Source of the DNA: Pedosphaera sp.
GTDB taxonomy: Bacteria > Verrucomicrobiota > Verrucomicrobiia > Limisphaerales > UBA9464
Assembly: GCA_009695205.1 (NCBI GenBank)
Contig: SIBK01000001.1
Span: 1-64,000 of the forward strand
Direction: 5' to 3'
Length of the DNA stretch: 64,000 nucleotides
The notes beneath the pieces are model-generated. The model was not told where the DNA came from. It did not search any database and saw nothing but the letters and a program-made list of their open reading frames with translations. Within the stretch, counting starts at the first letter, position 1, and each line of letters starts with the position of its first letter. This document shows positions 32,623 through 41,393 of the stretch, one piece after another. Both the position numbers and the translations under genes were made by a program.

Positions 32623-32778
32623 CAAAGACTGCGACCGAGGCTGGAGCATTTGGCAAGCAATCGTCAATCTCGCTGGCAAAAATCCACTGCAACCACCGGT
32701 CCAGCAATCCGGGATTGCCGATAAGCAGTGCAGCAATAGCTTTACGATTGGCCACATACCAGCAGACTCCGTCCAAGA

Positions 32779-33534
32779 TTGGAAATGACCATGGCAGCAA
32801 AGAAAAAAAAGATACCCCCGGCAGCGGTTTTGGTGCCCAAGCTTTCGCCTAAGCGCTTTTTCGGTCATGGTCTTCCCGGCGTATCCTTGGGAGAACTGCC
32901 CGGGAAGTTGATTGTGGTGGAGGGAGCCGACGGCTCCGGGCGATCCTCGCAGATCGCGCGCTTGGTGACGTGGCTCGAAGGCGGCGGACACCATACAATT
33001 CAGGTTGGGCTTAAAAGGTCCACCCTCGTTAGCGAGGAGCTGGAAAAGGCCCAGCAAGGAAACATTCTCAGCCGCACCACTCTCTCCCTGTTCTATGCCA
33101 CCGACTTTGCAGACCAGCTGGAAAACGTAATTCTTCCAGCATTGCGTGCCGGCTCCATGGTACTCGCAGATCGGTATATCTACACTCTGATGGTCCGCGA
33201 CCTCGTGCGGGGCATGAACGCTGACTGGCTCCAAAACATCTATGGAATCGCCCTTGTGCCGGACGCTGTGTTCTACCTCGAAGTCTGTCCGGAACAGCTG
33301 GTTCAGCGTGTCTTCGCCAAAACCCACACGCTGGACTATTGGGAAAGCGGTATGGACCTGGGATTATCCCGCGACATGTTTGCCAGCTTTCTGAAGTACC
33401 AGGGATTGATGCGGGATCAATTTCGCCGCCTCCAAACCACCTTCCATTTCAGCATCATCGACGGCGAGCGAAGTCCGGAGGTGATCAGCCAGGAGCTTCA
33501 GCGCCGCATCGAAGGGGTCCTTGCCCGGGGATAA
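32779..33534 (+). CDS. dTMP kinase-like P-loop kinase
   Basis: LIVVEGADGSGRSSQIARLVTWLEGGG, VLADRYIYTLMVRDLVRG, DAVFYLEVCPEQLVQRV. Confidence 0.75.
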   Translation: MEMTMAAKKKKIPPAAVLVPKLSPKRFFGHGLPGVSLGELPGKLIVVEGADGSGRSSQIARLVTWLEGGGHHTIQVGLKRSTLVSEELEKAQQGNILSRTTLSLFYATDFADQLENVILPALRAGSMVLADRYIYTLMVRDLVRGMNADWLQNIYGIALVPDAVFYLEVCPEQLVQRVFAKTHTLDYWESGMDLGLSRDMFASFLKYQGLMRDQFRRLQTTFHFSIIDGERSPEVISQELQRRIEGVLARG

Positions 33535-33570
33535 TGCTGGATTCGATCTGAAAATCCCAGGCATCTCCCC

Positions 33571-33611
33571 AAAACGAAACGGCCGGAATGGCAACATTCC
33601 AGCCGCTTGGT
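33571..33611 (-). terminator. Terminator-like hairpin downstream of infA
   Basis: CGGCTGGAATG-TTGC-CATTCCGGCCG followed by TTTCGTTTT on minus strand. Confidence 0.5.
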
Positions 33612-33647
33612 TTAGATGACAGATGCCAACAATCCAATGCTGGCAAG

Positions 33648-33860
33648 TCACCCGAGTCTGTATGTGATCCGGGCCTTGTTCATGTCGTAGGGCGACATTT
33701 CGATCCGCACCCGATCACCCGGGGTCAGGCGAATAAAACGTTTCCGCATTTTTCCTGATATATGCGCGAGGACGACGTGCTTATTATCCAGCTCGACACG
33801 AAACATCGTGCCAGCGAGCACCGTGAGAATTCGGCCTTCCAAAACGACAGGTTCTTCCAT
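33648..33860 (-). CDS. infA: Translation initiation factor IF-1
   Basis: [70 protein letters not shown]. Confidence 0.93.
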   Translation of the reverse strand: MEEPVVLEGRILTVLAGTMFRVELDNKHVVLAHISGKMRKRFIRLTPGDRVRIEMSPYDMNKARITYRLG

Positions 33861-33950
33861 GAATATCTTCCAACTTCCCGGTAATCGAAAAGGGTGCGCT
33901 TGGTATCCAAGCCAGGGGTAAAAACGGTGTAGAGGTTTAGAAAACCTGCC

Positions 33951-33977
33951 CAAAAAAGGGGCTCTCTCGAGAGCCCC
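33951..33977 (-). terminator. Intrinsic terminator of RRM gene
   Basis: Perfect 9-bp stem GGGGCTCTC/GAGAGCCCC followed on minus strand by TTTTTT. Confidence 0.8.
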
Positions 33978-34012
33978 TCAAAATAATCCGCAAGAAATCT
34001 TGCAGAACTGTC

Positions 34013-34384
34013 TTAGTATCGGCCGCGACCACCACCACCACCACCACCACCACCACCACCACCACCACCACGGTACCCGCCGCCACCACCACCACCACGG
34101 AATCCACCGCCACCACCACCGCCGGGAGGCCGGTCTTCCTTCGGACGGGCTTCATTGACGGTCAGTGCACGGCCGTCAAGCTGAGCTCCATTCATGGCTC
34201 CGATAGCCGCTTGCGAAGCTTCTTCGGAAGCCATTGTGACAAAAGCGAAACCGCGAGAGCGGCCGCTCACCCGATCTACCATCAAACTGACCTCAGACAC
34301 CGGCCCGTGAGCCGCGAACGCGTCCTGCAGATCATTCTCCGTCGTATTGAACGACAGATTTCCAACGAACAACTTAGTACCCAT
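34013..34384 (-). CDS. RRM RNA-binding protein with poly-Gly tail
   Basis: KLFVGNLSFNTTENDL (RNP2), RGFAFVTM (RNP1), Gly-rich C-terminus. Confidence 0.92.
   Translation of the reverse strand: MGTKLFVGNLSFNTTENDLQDAFAAHGPVSEVSLMVDRVSGRSRGFAFVTMASEEASQAAIGAMNGAQLDGRALTVNEARPKEDRPPGGGGGGGFRGGGGGGGYRGGGGGGGGGGGGGGRGRY
34028..34069. repeat. Trinucleotide microsatellite (acc)14
   Basis: 14 uninterrupted acc units encoding Gly14. Confidence 0.95.
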
Positions 34385-34617
34385 GCTGATTTGCTGGCAT
34401 CACTCCCACTGCCTGATCCGAGACTGTTCCCGTTTGTCGGGTTTCAAATCATCACTGAACGCCGTTCAACTGAGGATTTACCACGCCTTGAAGGCGGAAG
34501 AGTTTAGCCACCAGCCGGCAAAATGACTCCTTTTGCGCCGAATGCAAGATTCGATTGCAACTATTTGCAATCACTCAATCGGAACAATTCCCCCCCATGA
34601 CGATTTCTTGCCACTCT

Positions 34618-35496
34618 TTAATCGATGAATCCGTCGTGCTCGGTCGAAATTCCTGCGGGAGCCGGTCCGAGCGTCACCTTGCGATGCATCGGTCGCAACG
34701 CCTTGGGAAGAGTTCGTAGGATCACCTTCGGACCGTCCGATGAAGTGACGATCAGCTCGACGCCCGCTTTCTCCAAGGCCGCGTGAATGTCGGCGGGCGG
34801 CAGTTGATCGGTGATGACCGTATCAATTGCGTCGAGCACACACAATTGACTGATCGATTGACGGCCAAACTTCGTGTGATCCACACACAATATGACACGG
34901 CGCGCCGCCTGCATCATGGCCCGCTGAATCTCAATCAGCAGTCCGTGTGAATTGGTCACCACTTCGGTGGTAATGCCCCCGCAACTCATGATCGCCACGT
35001 CCGCGTAAACCTGGGCGAAGGACGAAACGGCCATCGGGCCCACCAACACACCGAGCCGCGGATAGATAACGCCACCCGTGACCATCACCTCGGTTCTCGC
35101 TGACGAGGAAAATGCATTCGCCACGGGCAGCGAATTGGTGATCAAATGGGGACTCTTTGCCTCGAGATGGCGAGCGACGTGAAAGCAGGTCGTCCCAGCA
35201 TCCACGATCAAGGTCTGATTCGGAAGAATCAGATCTGCGCAAGCCTGCCCAATGGCTTCCTTCTCCGCCAATTGCTGGGTGTCACGAGCAGAAAAGGTGA
35301 ACTCATCCGATTTTGGATTCACCAACCGGGCTCCGCCATGAGTGCGACGAACCACTCCCCTGCTCTCCAAAATGTCCAAATCCCTACGAACCGTGGAAAC
35401 CGAAGCGTCGGCAAGCTCAGAAAGCTCATCCAACGAAGCAAATTCAACTTTCGCAAGGTATTCCTCAAACCGCTGTTGGCGTTCTTCGGATTGCAT
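34618..35496 (-). CDS. DeoR-family regulator, divergent to BMC operon
   Basis: HTH LDELSELADASVSTVRRDLDILESRGVVRRTHGGA, sensor domain IVDAGTTCFHVARHL. Confidence 0.9.
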   Translation of the reverse strand: MQSEERQQRFEEYLAKVEFASLDELSELADASVSTVRRDLDILESRGVVRRTHGGARLVNPKSDEFTFSARDTQQLAEKEAIGQACADLILPNQTLIVDAGTTCFHVARHLEAKSPHLITNSLPVANAFSSSARTEVMVTGGVIYPRLGVLVGPMAVSSFAQVYADVAIMSCGGITTEVVTNSHGLLIEIQRAMMQAARRVILCVDHTKFGRQSISQLCVLDAIDTVITDQLPPADIHAALEKAGVELIVTSSDGPKVILRTLPKALRPMHRKVTLGPAPAGISTEHDGFID

Positions 35497-35580
35497 TGTA
35501 TGTCACGAATGTGGTATATTTTGGACGATTCTGCAAGAAATTGTTTGACTCATTTCCAATATCTGGCGATAACCACAGAA

Positions 35581-36261
35581 ATGTCTCAGGCAATGCAATC
35601 GCCTCCGCACCGAGCTCTAGTCGAGCACCTTGTACGACAGTCGGTCTACTCGCGCCTCGGCAAAGCGATGCCCCGCACGGCATCGGCCCCAAATCCGCTG
35701 GTGGTAAACATTAGTGCGCGACATTGCCATCTGACACCGGAGGCAGTAGAGGCTTTGTTTGGCGCTGCTCACACGCTGCAAGTCCATAAATGGCTGTATC
35801 AGGAAGGCCAATTCGCCGCGAAAGAAGTCGTCACTCTCATCGGACCCCGCAGTCGGGTAATTTCAAACCTGCGCATCCTCGGCCCTTGCCGAAGTCTTAA
35901 TCAGATTGAAATAGCCTACACGGACGCCATCGCCCTGGGTTTCGACATCCCGCTGCGCGCCTCGGGTAACATCGCGGACACACCCGGATGCATGTTGATG
36001 GGTCCGGCCGGCTTCTTTGAGATGCCTCAGGGGGTAATCCGGGCCGCACGCCACGTTCACATGCACCCGACGGATGCCGCGTTCTACGGCGTGAAACTCG
36101 GTCAGATGATGCATCTTAAAATCGGCGGCCCCTGCGCCGTTTCGCTTGATCAAATGCGCGTCCGTATTGATCCCAGCTTCAAACTTGAGGTTCACATCGA
36201 CACGGACGAGGGCAACGCCTGCAACCTTCTTCCCGAGACTCCGTGTGAATTAGTCCAATAG
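35581..36261 (+). CDS. pduL: PduL-type phosphotransacylase with N-terminal encapsulation-peptide-like helix
   Basis: NISARHCHLTPEAVEALFG and VHMHPTDAAFYGV; N-terminus HRALVEHLVRQSVYSRLGK. Confidence 0.9.
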   Translation: MSQAMQSPPHRALVEHLVRQSVYSRLGKAMPRTASAPNPLVVNISARHCHLTPEAVEALFGAAHTLQVHKWLYQEGQFAAKEVVTLIGPRSRVISNLRILGPCRSLNQIEIAYTDAIALGFDIPLRASGNIADTPGCMLMGPAGFFEMPQGVIRAARHVHMHPTDAAFYGVKLGQMMHLKIGGPCAVSLDQMRVRIDPSFKLEVHIDTDEGNACNLLPETPCELVQ

Positions 36262-36360
36262 ACCCACTCTGATACCTGGACCCAGACACCCACTCTCCGC
36301 CTCTCAATTTTTGGCACTCGATTCTCAAACAATTCTCAACAAACAACACGCAACTGAACT

Positions 36361-36654
36361 ATGAGCGAAGCAATCGGCATGATCGAAACAAAGGGCTACA
36401 CCGGAAGCATCGAAGCCACCGATGCCATGGCCAAGGCTGCAAACATCACCATCACCAAAACCATCTCCATCGGGGGGGGGCTCATCACCGTCATCTGCAA
36501 GGGGGATGTGGCGAGCGTGAAGGCCGCGGTGGACGCCGGCTCGAAGGCCGCCGGTCAGGTCGGCGAACTCGTCGCCAGCCATGTTATCGCCCGCCCACAT
36601 GACGATCTCGGCAAGATATTTTTTGGCGACGCAGCTCCCATAGCCCGGAAATAG
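36361..36654 (+). CDS. BMC-H shell protein 1
   Basis: MSEAIGMIETKGYTGSIEATDAMAKAANI...[35 protein letters not shown]. Confidence 0.95.
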   Translation: MSEAIGMIETKGYTGSIEATDAMAKAANITITKTISIGGGLITVICKGDVASVKAAVDAGSKAAGQVGELVASHVIARPHDDLGKIFFGDAAPIARK

Positions 36655-36692
36655 CCTCCTCCTCTTTCAACCTTTAATCATTAACTATTACT

Positions 36693-36971
36693 ATGGCTCA
36701 ACAAGCAATTGGCATGATCGAATGCAAGGGGCTTTGCGCACTGTTCGAGGCGGTGGACGCCGCGCTCAAGGCCGCGAATGTCTCCTTCACCGGCTGGGAA
36801 AAGATCGGCTCCGGCTACGTCACCGCGTTTTTTCGTGGAGATGTGGCGAGTGTGAAGGCTGCCATTGACGCCGGTGCCGCAGCGGCGGCGCAGGTCGGAT
36901 CAGTGGTAAGCGTGCAGGTGATCCCCCGCCCCCACGACGGCCTCTCTGTTCTCGGCAAGTGGTTGCAGTAG
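36693..36971 (+). CDS. BMC-H shell protein 2
   Basis: [61 protein letters not shown]. Confidence 0.93.
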   Translation: MAQQAIGMIECKGLCALFEAVDAALKAANVSFTGWEKIGSGYVTAFFRGDVASVKAAIDAGAAAAAQVGSVVSVQVIPRPHDGLSVLGKWLQ

Positions 36972-37080
36972 TCGGGGAAGCCGCGAAGCCGAAGCCCGAA
37001 GCGGTGACCGCCTGGGGCAAACCGAAGCCGCCCATCCGTCGGCCTCCCAGTTTCGGCGCGCGGAAACCCGCTTCGCTGTA

Positions 37081-38268
37081 ATGAAGATACTCGTCGCCAA
37101 CCTCGGCTCGACCTCGCTCAAGTGGCGCTTGTTCGATTTTTCGAACTCCGCCGAGACACTGCTCCACAAGGGCGGCTTTGAGCGAGTCACCGACTATCCG
37201 CAGGCGATCGCGGGATGTCTCGCGGAACTGAAAAACGCTGGGGCAATCAACGACGAACAGGATCTCGCCGCGGTCGGTTTCAAAACTGTCATTGCGAAGG
37301 GAATCACTGGCTGTGTGCGAATCGACGACCGGGTGCTCGCGGCGATGGAAGCCTATAACGGGCTCGCACCAGCGCATAATCCACCTTATATAACCGGCAT
37401 CCGCCTGTTCGCTCAACGCGTTCCCGGCGTGCCCCTCATCGCGTTGTTCGAGACGGCGTTCTATCAGTTTGCACCTGAAGCAATGATGCGTTACGCCGTT
37501 CCTGATTCGTGGGTTGACATCGGCGTGCGGCGTTGGGGTTTTCACGGCGCGAGCCACAAATTCATCGCAGAGCGATCCGCACAACTCCTCGGACGAGCCG
37601 ATGTCGCTGCCCGGACCGAAAGCCTCTACGTCAATGGAGGGGCTTCCCCTGCGGAAAACCCGCCCCTACGGGTGATCTCCTGTCACCTGGGCGGCAGCTC
37701 TAGTATCAGCGGAATCCGCAATGGCATTGCAATTGGAAACAGTCTCGGCATGAGCCCGCAATCGGGTCTGCCCCACAACAACCGCGTGGGGGATCTCGAT
37801 GCCGAAGCTCTACCTTATGCGGTCAAAACCCTCGGAATCACACTCGACGAAGCACAACGGCAGTTTGCCAAGGAAGGTGGGTTGAAAGGTCTCAGCGGTG
37901 GTCTTTCCAACGACATTCGGGACATTCAGGTGGCCGCAGCGCAAGGGAATGCGAAGGCGAAGCTCGCAATCGACGTCTTTGTGAGCGAGGCGCGCCGCTG
38001 GATCGGGGGCTACTTCTTCCAACTCAACGGTGCCGACGCTATCGTCTTCACGGCCGGCATCGGTGAAAACCGAGCAGAACTTCGCGCGGCTATCTGCGCT
38101 AATCTTGACCAACTTGGCATCGTGCTCGATCCCGAGGCAAATCAGGCCGCCCGCGCTACCGAAGCCGTCATCAGCGCCCGGAACTCGGGCGTCCGGGTGT
38201 TTGTGATCCCAACCAACGAGGAATTGGTCGTCGCCCGCGAGGCGAAACGGCTCCTTGAAGTGAACTAG
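37081..38268 (+). CDS. ackA: Acetate/propionate kinase
   Basis: KILVANLGSTSLKWRLFDF, RWGFHGASHKF, ISCHLGGSSSISGIRNG, VFTAGIGENRAELR. Confidence 0.92.
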   Translation: MKILVANLGSTSLKWRLFDFSNSAETLLHKGGFERVTDYPQAIAGCLAELKNAGAINDEQDLAAVGFKTVIAKGITGCVRIDDRVLAAMEAYNGLAPAHNPPYITGIRLFAQRVPGVPLIALFETAFYQFAPEAMMRYAVPDSWVDIGVRRWGFHGASHKFIAERSAQLLGRADVAARTESLYVNGGASPAENPPLRVISCHLGGSSSISGIRNGIAIGNSLGMSPQSGLPHNNRVGDLDAEALPYAVKTLGITLDEAQRQFAKEGGLKGLSGGLSNDIRDIQVAAAQGNAKAKLAIDVFVSEARRWIGGYFFQLNGADAIVFTAGIGENRAELRAAICANLDQLGIVLDPEANQAARATEAVISARNSGVRVFVIPTNEELVVAREAKRLLEVN

Positions 38269-38441
38269 TTTCGCATGAACCCCAATCAACTTAAGTCTGG
38301 AGCAACTCCTACTATTGAATTTGGCGCCCGAGGCGCGGAGTCACTCCGTCTGAATCGTGTAACTCCAAATCTTGTAAATGGCCATTCAAACGCGGCCACA
38401 GTCCTTCTTTTAACCATCAACTAACAACCTACAACACACTT

Positions 38442-38729
38442 ATGTCACAACCTGCAATAGGAATGATTGAAACACGCGGTCTCGTCGCCCTTGTCGAGGG
38501 TACGGACGCCATGCTCAAGGCGGCCAACGTGGAACTCGCCGGTCCGATGATCCAGGTCGGAAACGCACTTGTCACCGCCGTCGTTTTTGGCGATGTCGCG
38601 GCAGTCAAGGCCGCCACGGACGCCGGCGCCCAGGCCATCAAGGCGATCAAAGGCGAGATCGTCAGCGTGCATGTAATCGCCCGTCCGCATGAGGATGTCG
38701 ATTCCGTGCTGCCGAAGAAGAAATTATAG
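38442..38729 (+). CDS. BMC-H shell protein 3
   Basis: MSQPAIGMIETRGLVALVEGTDAMLKAANVELAGPMIQVGNALVTAVVFGDVAAVKAATDAG. Confidence 0.95.
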   Translation: MSQPAIGMIETRGLVALVEGTDAMLKAANVELAGPMIQVGNALVTAVVFGDVAAVKAATDAGAQAIKAIKGEIVSVHVIARPHEDVDSVLPKKKL

Positions 38730-38825
38730 GCGTTTGCGCGGATCAGGGGTCGATCGTGCTCTGCAGTGTTCGGTGCAGCGCATTTTCGGGTGTCCCGTTC
38801 TGCAACACCAAACTATAGCGCCATC

Positions 38826-39137
38826 ATGTTTCTCGCTCGTGTCGAAGGCTCTGTCGTCTCAACGAAGAAGGAGGCCAGCATGAACGGCCGCAAACTGCTC
38901 CTCCTGCGGCCACAACTGGTGGACGAGAAGGATCCGACGAAGTTTCGCCCCGGTGCAAATACGATTGTCGCTGTCGACACCCTGGGTGCCGGCATCGGCG
39001 AATTGGTGATGTTTTGCCAGGGCAGCAGCGCCCGTCTCGCCGTTGGCATGAAGGAGGCGCCGATTGATGCCGTTATCATCGGCATCGTCGATTCGGTGGA
39101 AGTGCTCGGGAAACAAATCTTCAATGCCAGGCAATAA
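38826..39137 (+). CDS. BMC-P (EutN/CcmL) vertex protein 1
   Basis: MFLARVEGSVVSTKKEASMNGRKLLLLRPQLVDE...VAVDTLGAGIGELVMFCQGSSAR. Confidence 0.93.
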   Translation: MFLARVEGSVVSTKKEASMNGRKLLLLRPQLVDEKDPTKFRPGANTIVAVDTLGAGIGELVMFCQGSSARLAVGMKEAPIDAVIIGIVDSVEVLGKQIFNARQ

Positions 39138-39153
39138 ATAGCCCGCAGTCAAA

Positions 39154-39291
39154 ATGCTGAACTTAGATGCAAGCATGGAGTTCGATCCCCGGGGCCTGAC
39201 CCCGCCCGGTGGTCAGCCTTCGGCAATTCCTGTATCGCCCTTCGGCCTGGGTTCAATTCTTGGATTTTGCTATATGGATTTCTTACTATGA
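39154..39291 (+). CDS. Possible micro-ORF overlapping aldehyde dehydrogenase start (ATGA)
   Basis: 45 codons MLNLDASMEFDPRGLTPPGGQPSAIPVSPFGLGSILGFCYMDFLL, stop overlaps ATG at 39288. Confidence 0.25.
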   Translation: MLNLDASMEFDPRGLTPPGGQPSAIPVSPFGLGSILGFCYMDFLL

Positions 39292-40793
39292 TCGCCGTCA
39301 ACGAACTATTGATCCGAGACATCGTTTCGGAAGTATTGGGCCGCCTGGGCGGCCTCCCGGCACCTGCGAAGCCGGCGGTCTCAGCCGGGTCCGCCGCCGC
39401 GACCTCGCCGTGCGGATGCGGGGGGAAGGGCATCGCAACGAGCGCCCCCGGTTTGCGGGGCAAGTTCGGCGTCTTTGCCGACGCCGTCGAGGCATGCGCC
39501 GCGGCGCAGGAATCCTTCGTGCAGCTCCAACAGATGGGTGTCGCGGCGCGGGTCAAAATTGTCGAGATCGTCAAAGCCATGGCGGAGGCCAACGCCGAGG
39601 TCTGGGGCAGACTCGAACTCGACGAAACCCGTATCGGACGTCTCGACCACAAGATCGAGAAACTAAAGATTATTCGACTCGTCCCGGGCGTGGAATGGCT
39701 CCGCCCGGATGCCCGCAGTGGCGATCATGGAATCACTCTGGAGGAATATACGCCGTTCGGAGTGATCGGTGCCGTCACGCCGAGCACGCACTCGATACCG
39801 ACACTGAGCGGAAACATCGTCAACATCATCGCGGCAGGCAATGCGGTGGTGTTTAACCCTCATCCCAGCGCGGCGCGATGCGCTGCGGTCGCGATCCGCG
39901 CCTACAACGAGGCCATCTATCGTGAGATCGGCATCGAAAATATCGCCACGATCATTGAGAAGCCCTCGATGGAAAGCTTCTCATCCATCTGCAAACACGA
40001 CGCCGTGCGACTCCTGCTGGTCACCGGCGGACCCGGTGTGGTGAAGGCTGCGATGGAAACCGGCAAGCGGGCGGTCTGCGCCGGACCTGGAAATCCTCCG
40101 GTCTACGTCGATGACACCGCCTGTATGAAGCGTGCAGCCAAGGCGATCATTCAGGGTGCGAGTTACGACAACAATCTGCTCTGCATCGGTGAGAAGGAGG
40201 TTTTTGCGTTGGATAACATTGCGGACAAATTGATGTCGCAAATGCAACAGAACGGAGGAGTTAAGCTAACGACTGTTCAGCTCGAGGCTCTGACCAAGGC
40301 TGCGTTCACGTTTACAGCAGGCCAGGGTGGTGGGTGTGGACATGCCGCGGTGAACAGGGATTTCATCGGGAAGGATCCGAGTGTGCTCGCCCGGGCTGCG
40401 GGGTTGAACATTCCCGAGGGAACGCAATTGTTGTTTGCAGAAACCGACGCGAACCATCCGTTCGTCGTCGAGGAGCAGATGATGCCGTTCTTGCCGATCA
40501 CTCGAGTGAAGAGCCTGGAGGAAGGCGTTGCGCAATCGTTGGTGGCCGAGCACGGCTATAAGCATACGGCAATCATCCACTCTCATGATATCGAGGCGAT
40601 GACAGCCATGGGCCGAGCTCTGGACACGACGTTGTTCATCAAGAATGGGCCCTGCATGGCTGGGCTCGGTTTGGGTGGGGAAGGCTATCTCAGCTTTAGC
40701 ATCGCAACACCGACGGGCGAAGGGGTGAGCAATCCACGGACATTCACTCGAGTACGCCGGTGCGTCATGGTGGATAATCTCAAGATTTATTGA
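39288..40793 (+). CDS. BMC-associated CoA-acylating aldehyde dehydrogenase
   Basis: N-terminal helix VNELLIRDIVSEVLGRLGG then linker; GVIGAVTPSTHSIPTLSGNIVNIIAAGNAVVFNPHP; SYDNNLLCIGEKE catalytic Cys. Confidence 0.93.
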   Translation: MIAVNELLIRDIVSEVLGRLGGLPAPAKPAVSAGSAAATSPCGCGGKGIATSAPGLRGKFGVFADAVEACAAAQESFVQLQQMGVAARVKIVEIVKAMAEANAEVWGRLELDETRIGRLDHKIEKLKIIRLVPGVEWLRPDARSGDHGITLEEYTPFGVIGAVTPSTHSIPTLSGNIVNIIAAGNAVVFNPHPSAARCAAVAIRAYNEAIYREIGIENIATIIEKPSMESFSSICKHDAVRLLLVTGGPGVVKAAMETGKRAVCAGPGNPPVYVDDTACMKRAAKAIIQGASYDNNLLCIGEKEVFALDNIADKLMSQMQQNGGVKLTTVQLEALTKAAFTFTAGQGGGCGHAAVNRDFIGKDPSVLARAAGLNIPEGTQLLFAETDANHPFVVEEQMMPFLPITRVKSLEEGVAQSLVAEHGYKHTAIIHSHDIEAMTAMGRALDTTLFIKNGPCMAGLGLGGEGYLSFSIATPTGEGVSNPRTFTRVRRCVMVDNLKIY

Positions 40794-40796
40794 ATC

Positions 40797-41075
40797 ATGC
40801 TTCTCGCCCGCGTCGAAGGCAATGTGGTCGCCACCCGCAAGCATCCCAGCTTCGAGGGCTGGCGACTCGTCATTTGCCAACCGATCAACAATGAGGGCGA
40901 GCCCGAAGGAACACCGCAGATCGCAATCGATTCCCACGGGGCAGGCCTGCATCAGCGCGTGGTGATATCGAGCGATGGGGGAGCAGCACGGGCGGCGGTG
41001 GGCGACCCTAAAAGCCCGGCCCGATGGCTGGTCGTCGGCGTCGTGGATGAGAAGGAGCCGGGGGTGCCCGTATGA
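40797..41075 (+). CDS. BMC-P vertex protein 2
   Basis: MLLARVEGNVVATRKHPSFEGWRLVICQPIN...AIDSHGAGLHQRVVISSDGGAAR. Confidence 0.93.
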   Translation: MLLARVEGNVVATRKHPSFEGWRLVICQPINNEGEPEGTPQIAIDSHGAGLHQRVVISSDGGAARAAVGDPKSPARWLVVGVVDEKEPGVPV

Positions 41076-41377
41076 AACTCGGCGCAGTCATCGGGCGTGT
41101 CACCCTCAGCACAACTGCCGCGGGACTGCAGGGTGCGCGTTGGCTCATCGTTTCACCGTTTACCCGCGAGCATTATCAGCGGGGCGCCGTAACACCCGCT
41201 GGCCTCAGTAAGGATCCAAGCCTGATTGTCTACGATGCGCTCGGTGGCGGCATCGGTCAGACGATTGGTTACATCGAGGGACGCGAGGCGGCGCAACCGT
41301 TTGAAACACCACCGCCGATTGACGCTATCAATGCGGCGCTGGTAGACGAAATTTACTATAACCCATTCAACAGGTAA
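41072..41377 (+). CDS. BMC-P vertex protein 3
   Basis: MKLGAVIGRVTLSTTAAGLQGARWLIVSPF...IVYDALGGGIGQTIGYIEGREA; ATGA overlap with previous gene. Confidence 0.9.
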   Translation: MKLGAVIGRVTLSTTAAGLQGARWLIVSPFTREHYQRGAVTPAGLSKDPSLIVYDALGGGIGQTIGYIEGREAAQPFETPPPIDAINAALVDEIYYNPFNR

Positions 41378-41393
41378 CCCGATTTTGACCTTC

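Noticed and set aside
32185-33327. 380-aa minus-strand ORF spanning the KS start and dTMP kinase gene
   Set aside because: Only the part after 32622 is KS; the upstream part is antisense to the kinase
34021-34120. CRISPR or structural DNA repeat
   Set aside because: Simple GGT-codon microsatellite encoding poly-Gly
38275-38424. 49-codon ORF between ackA and BMC-H3
   Set aside because: No start context, coupling or recognisable features beyond an open frame; likely chance
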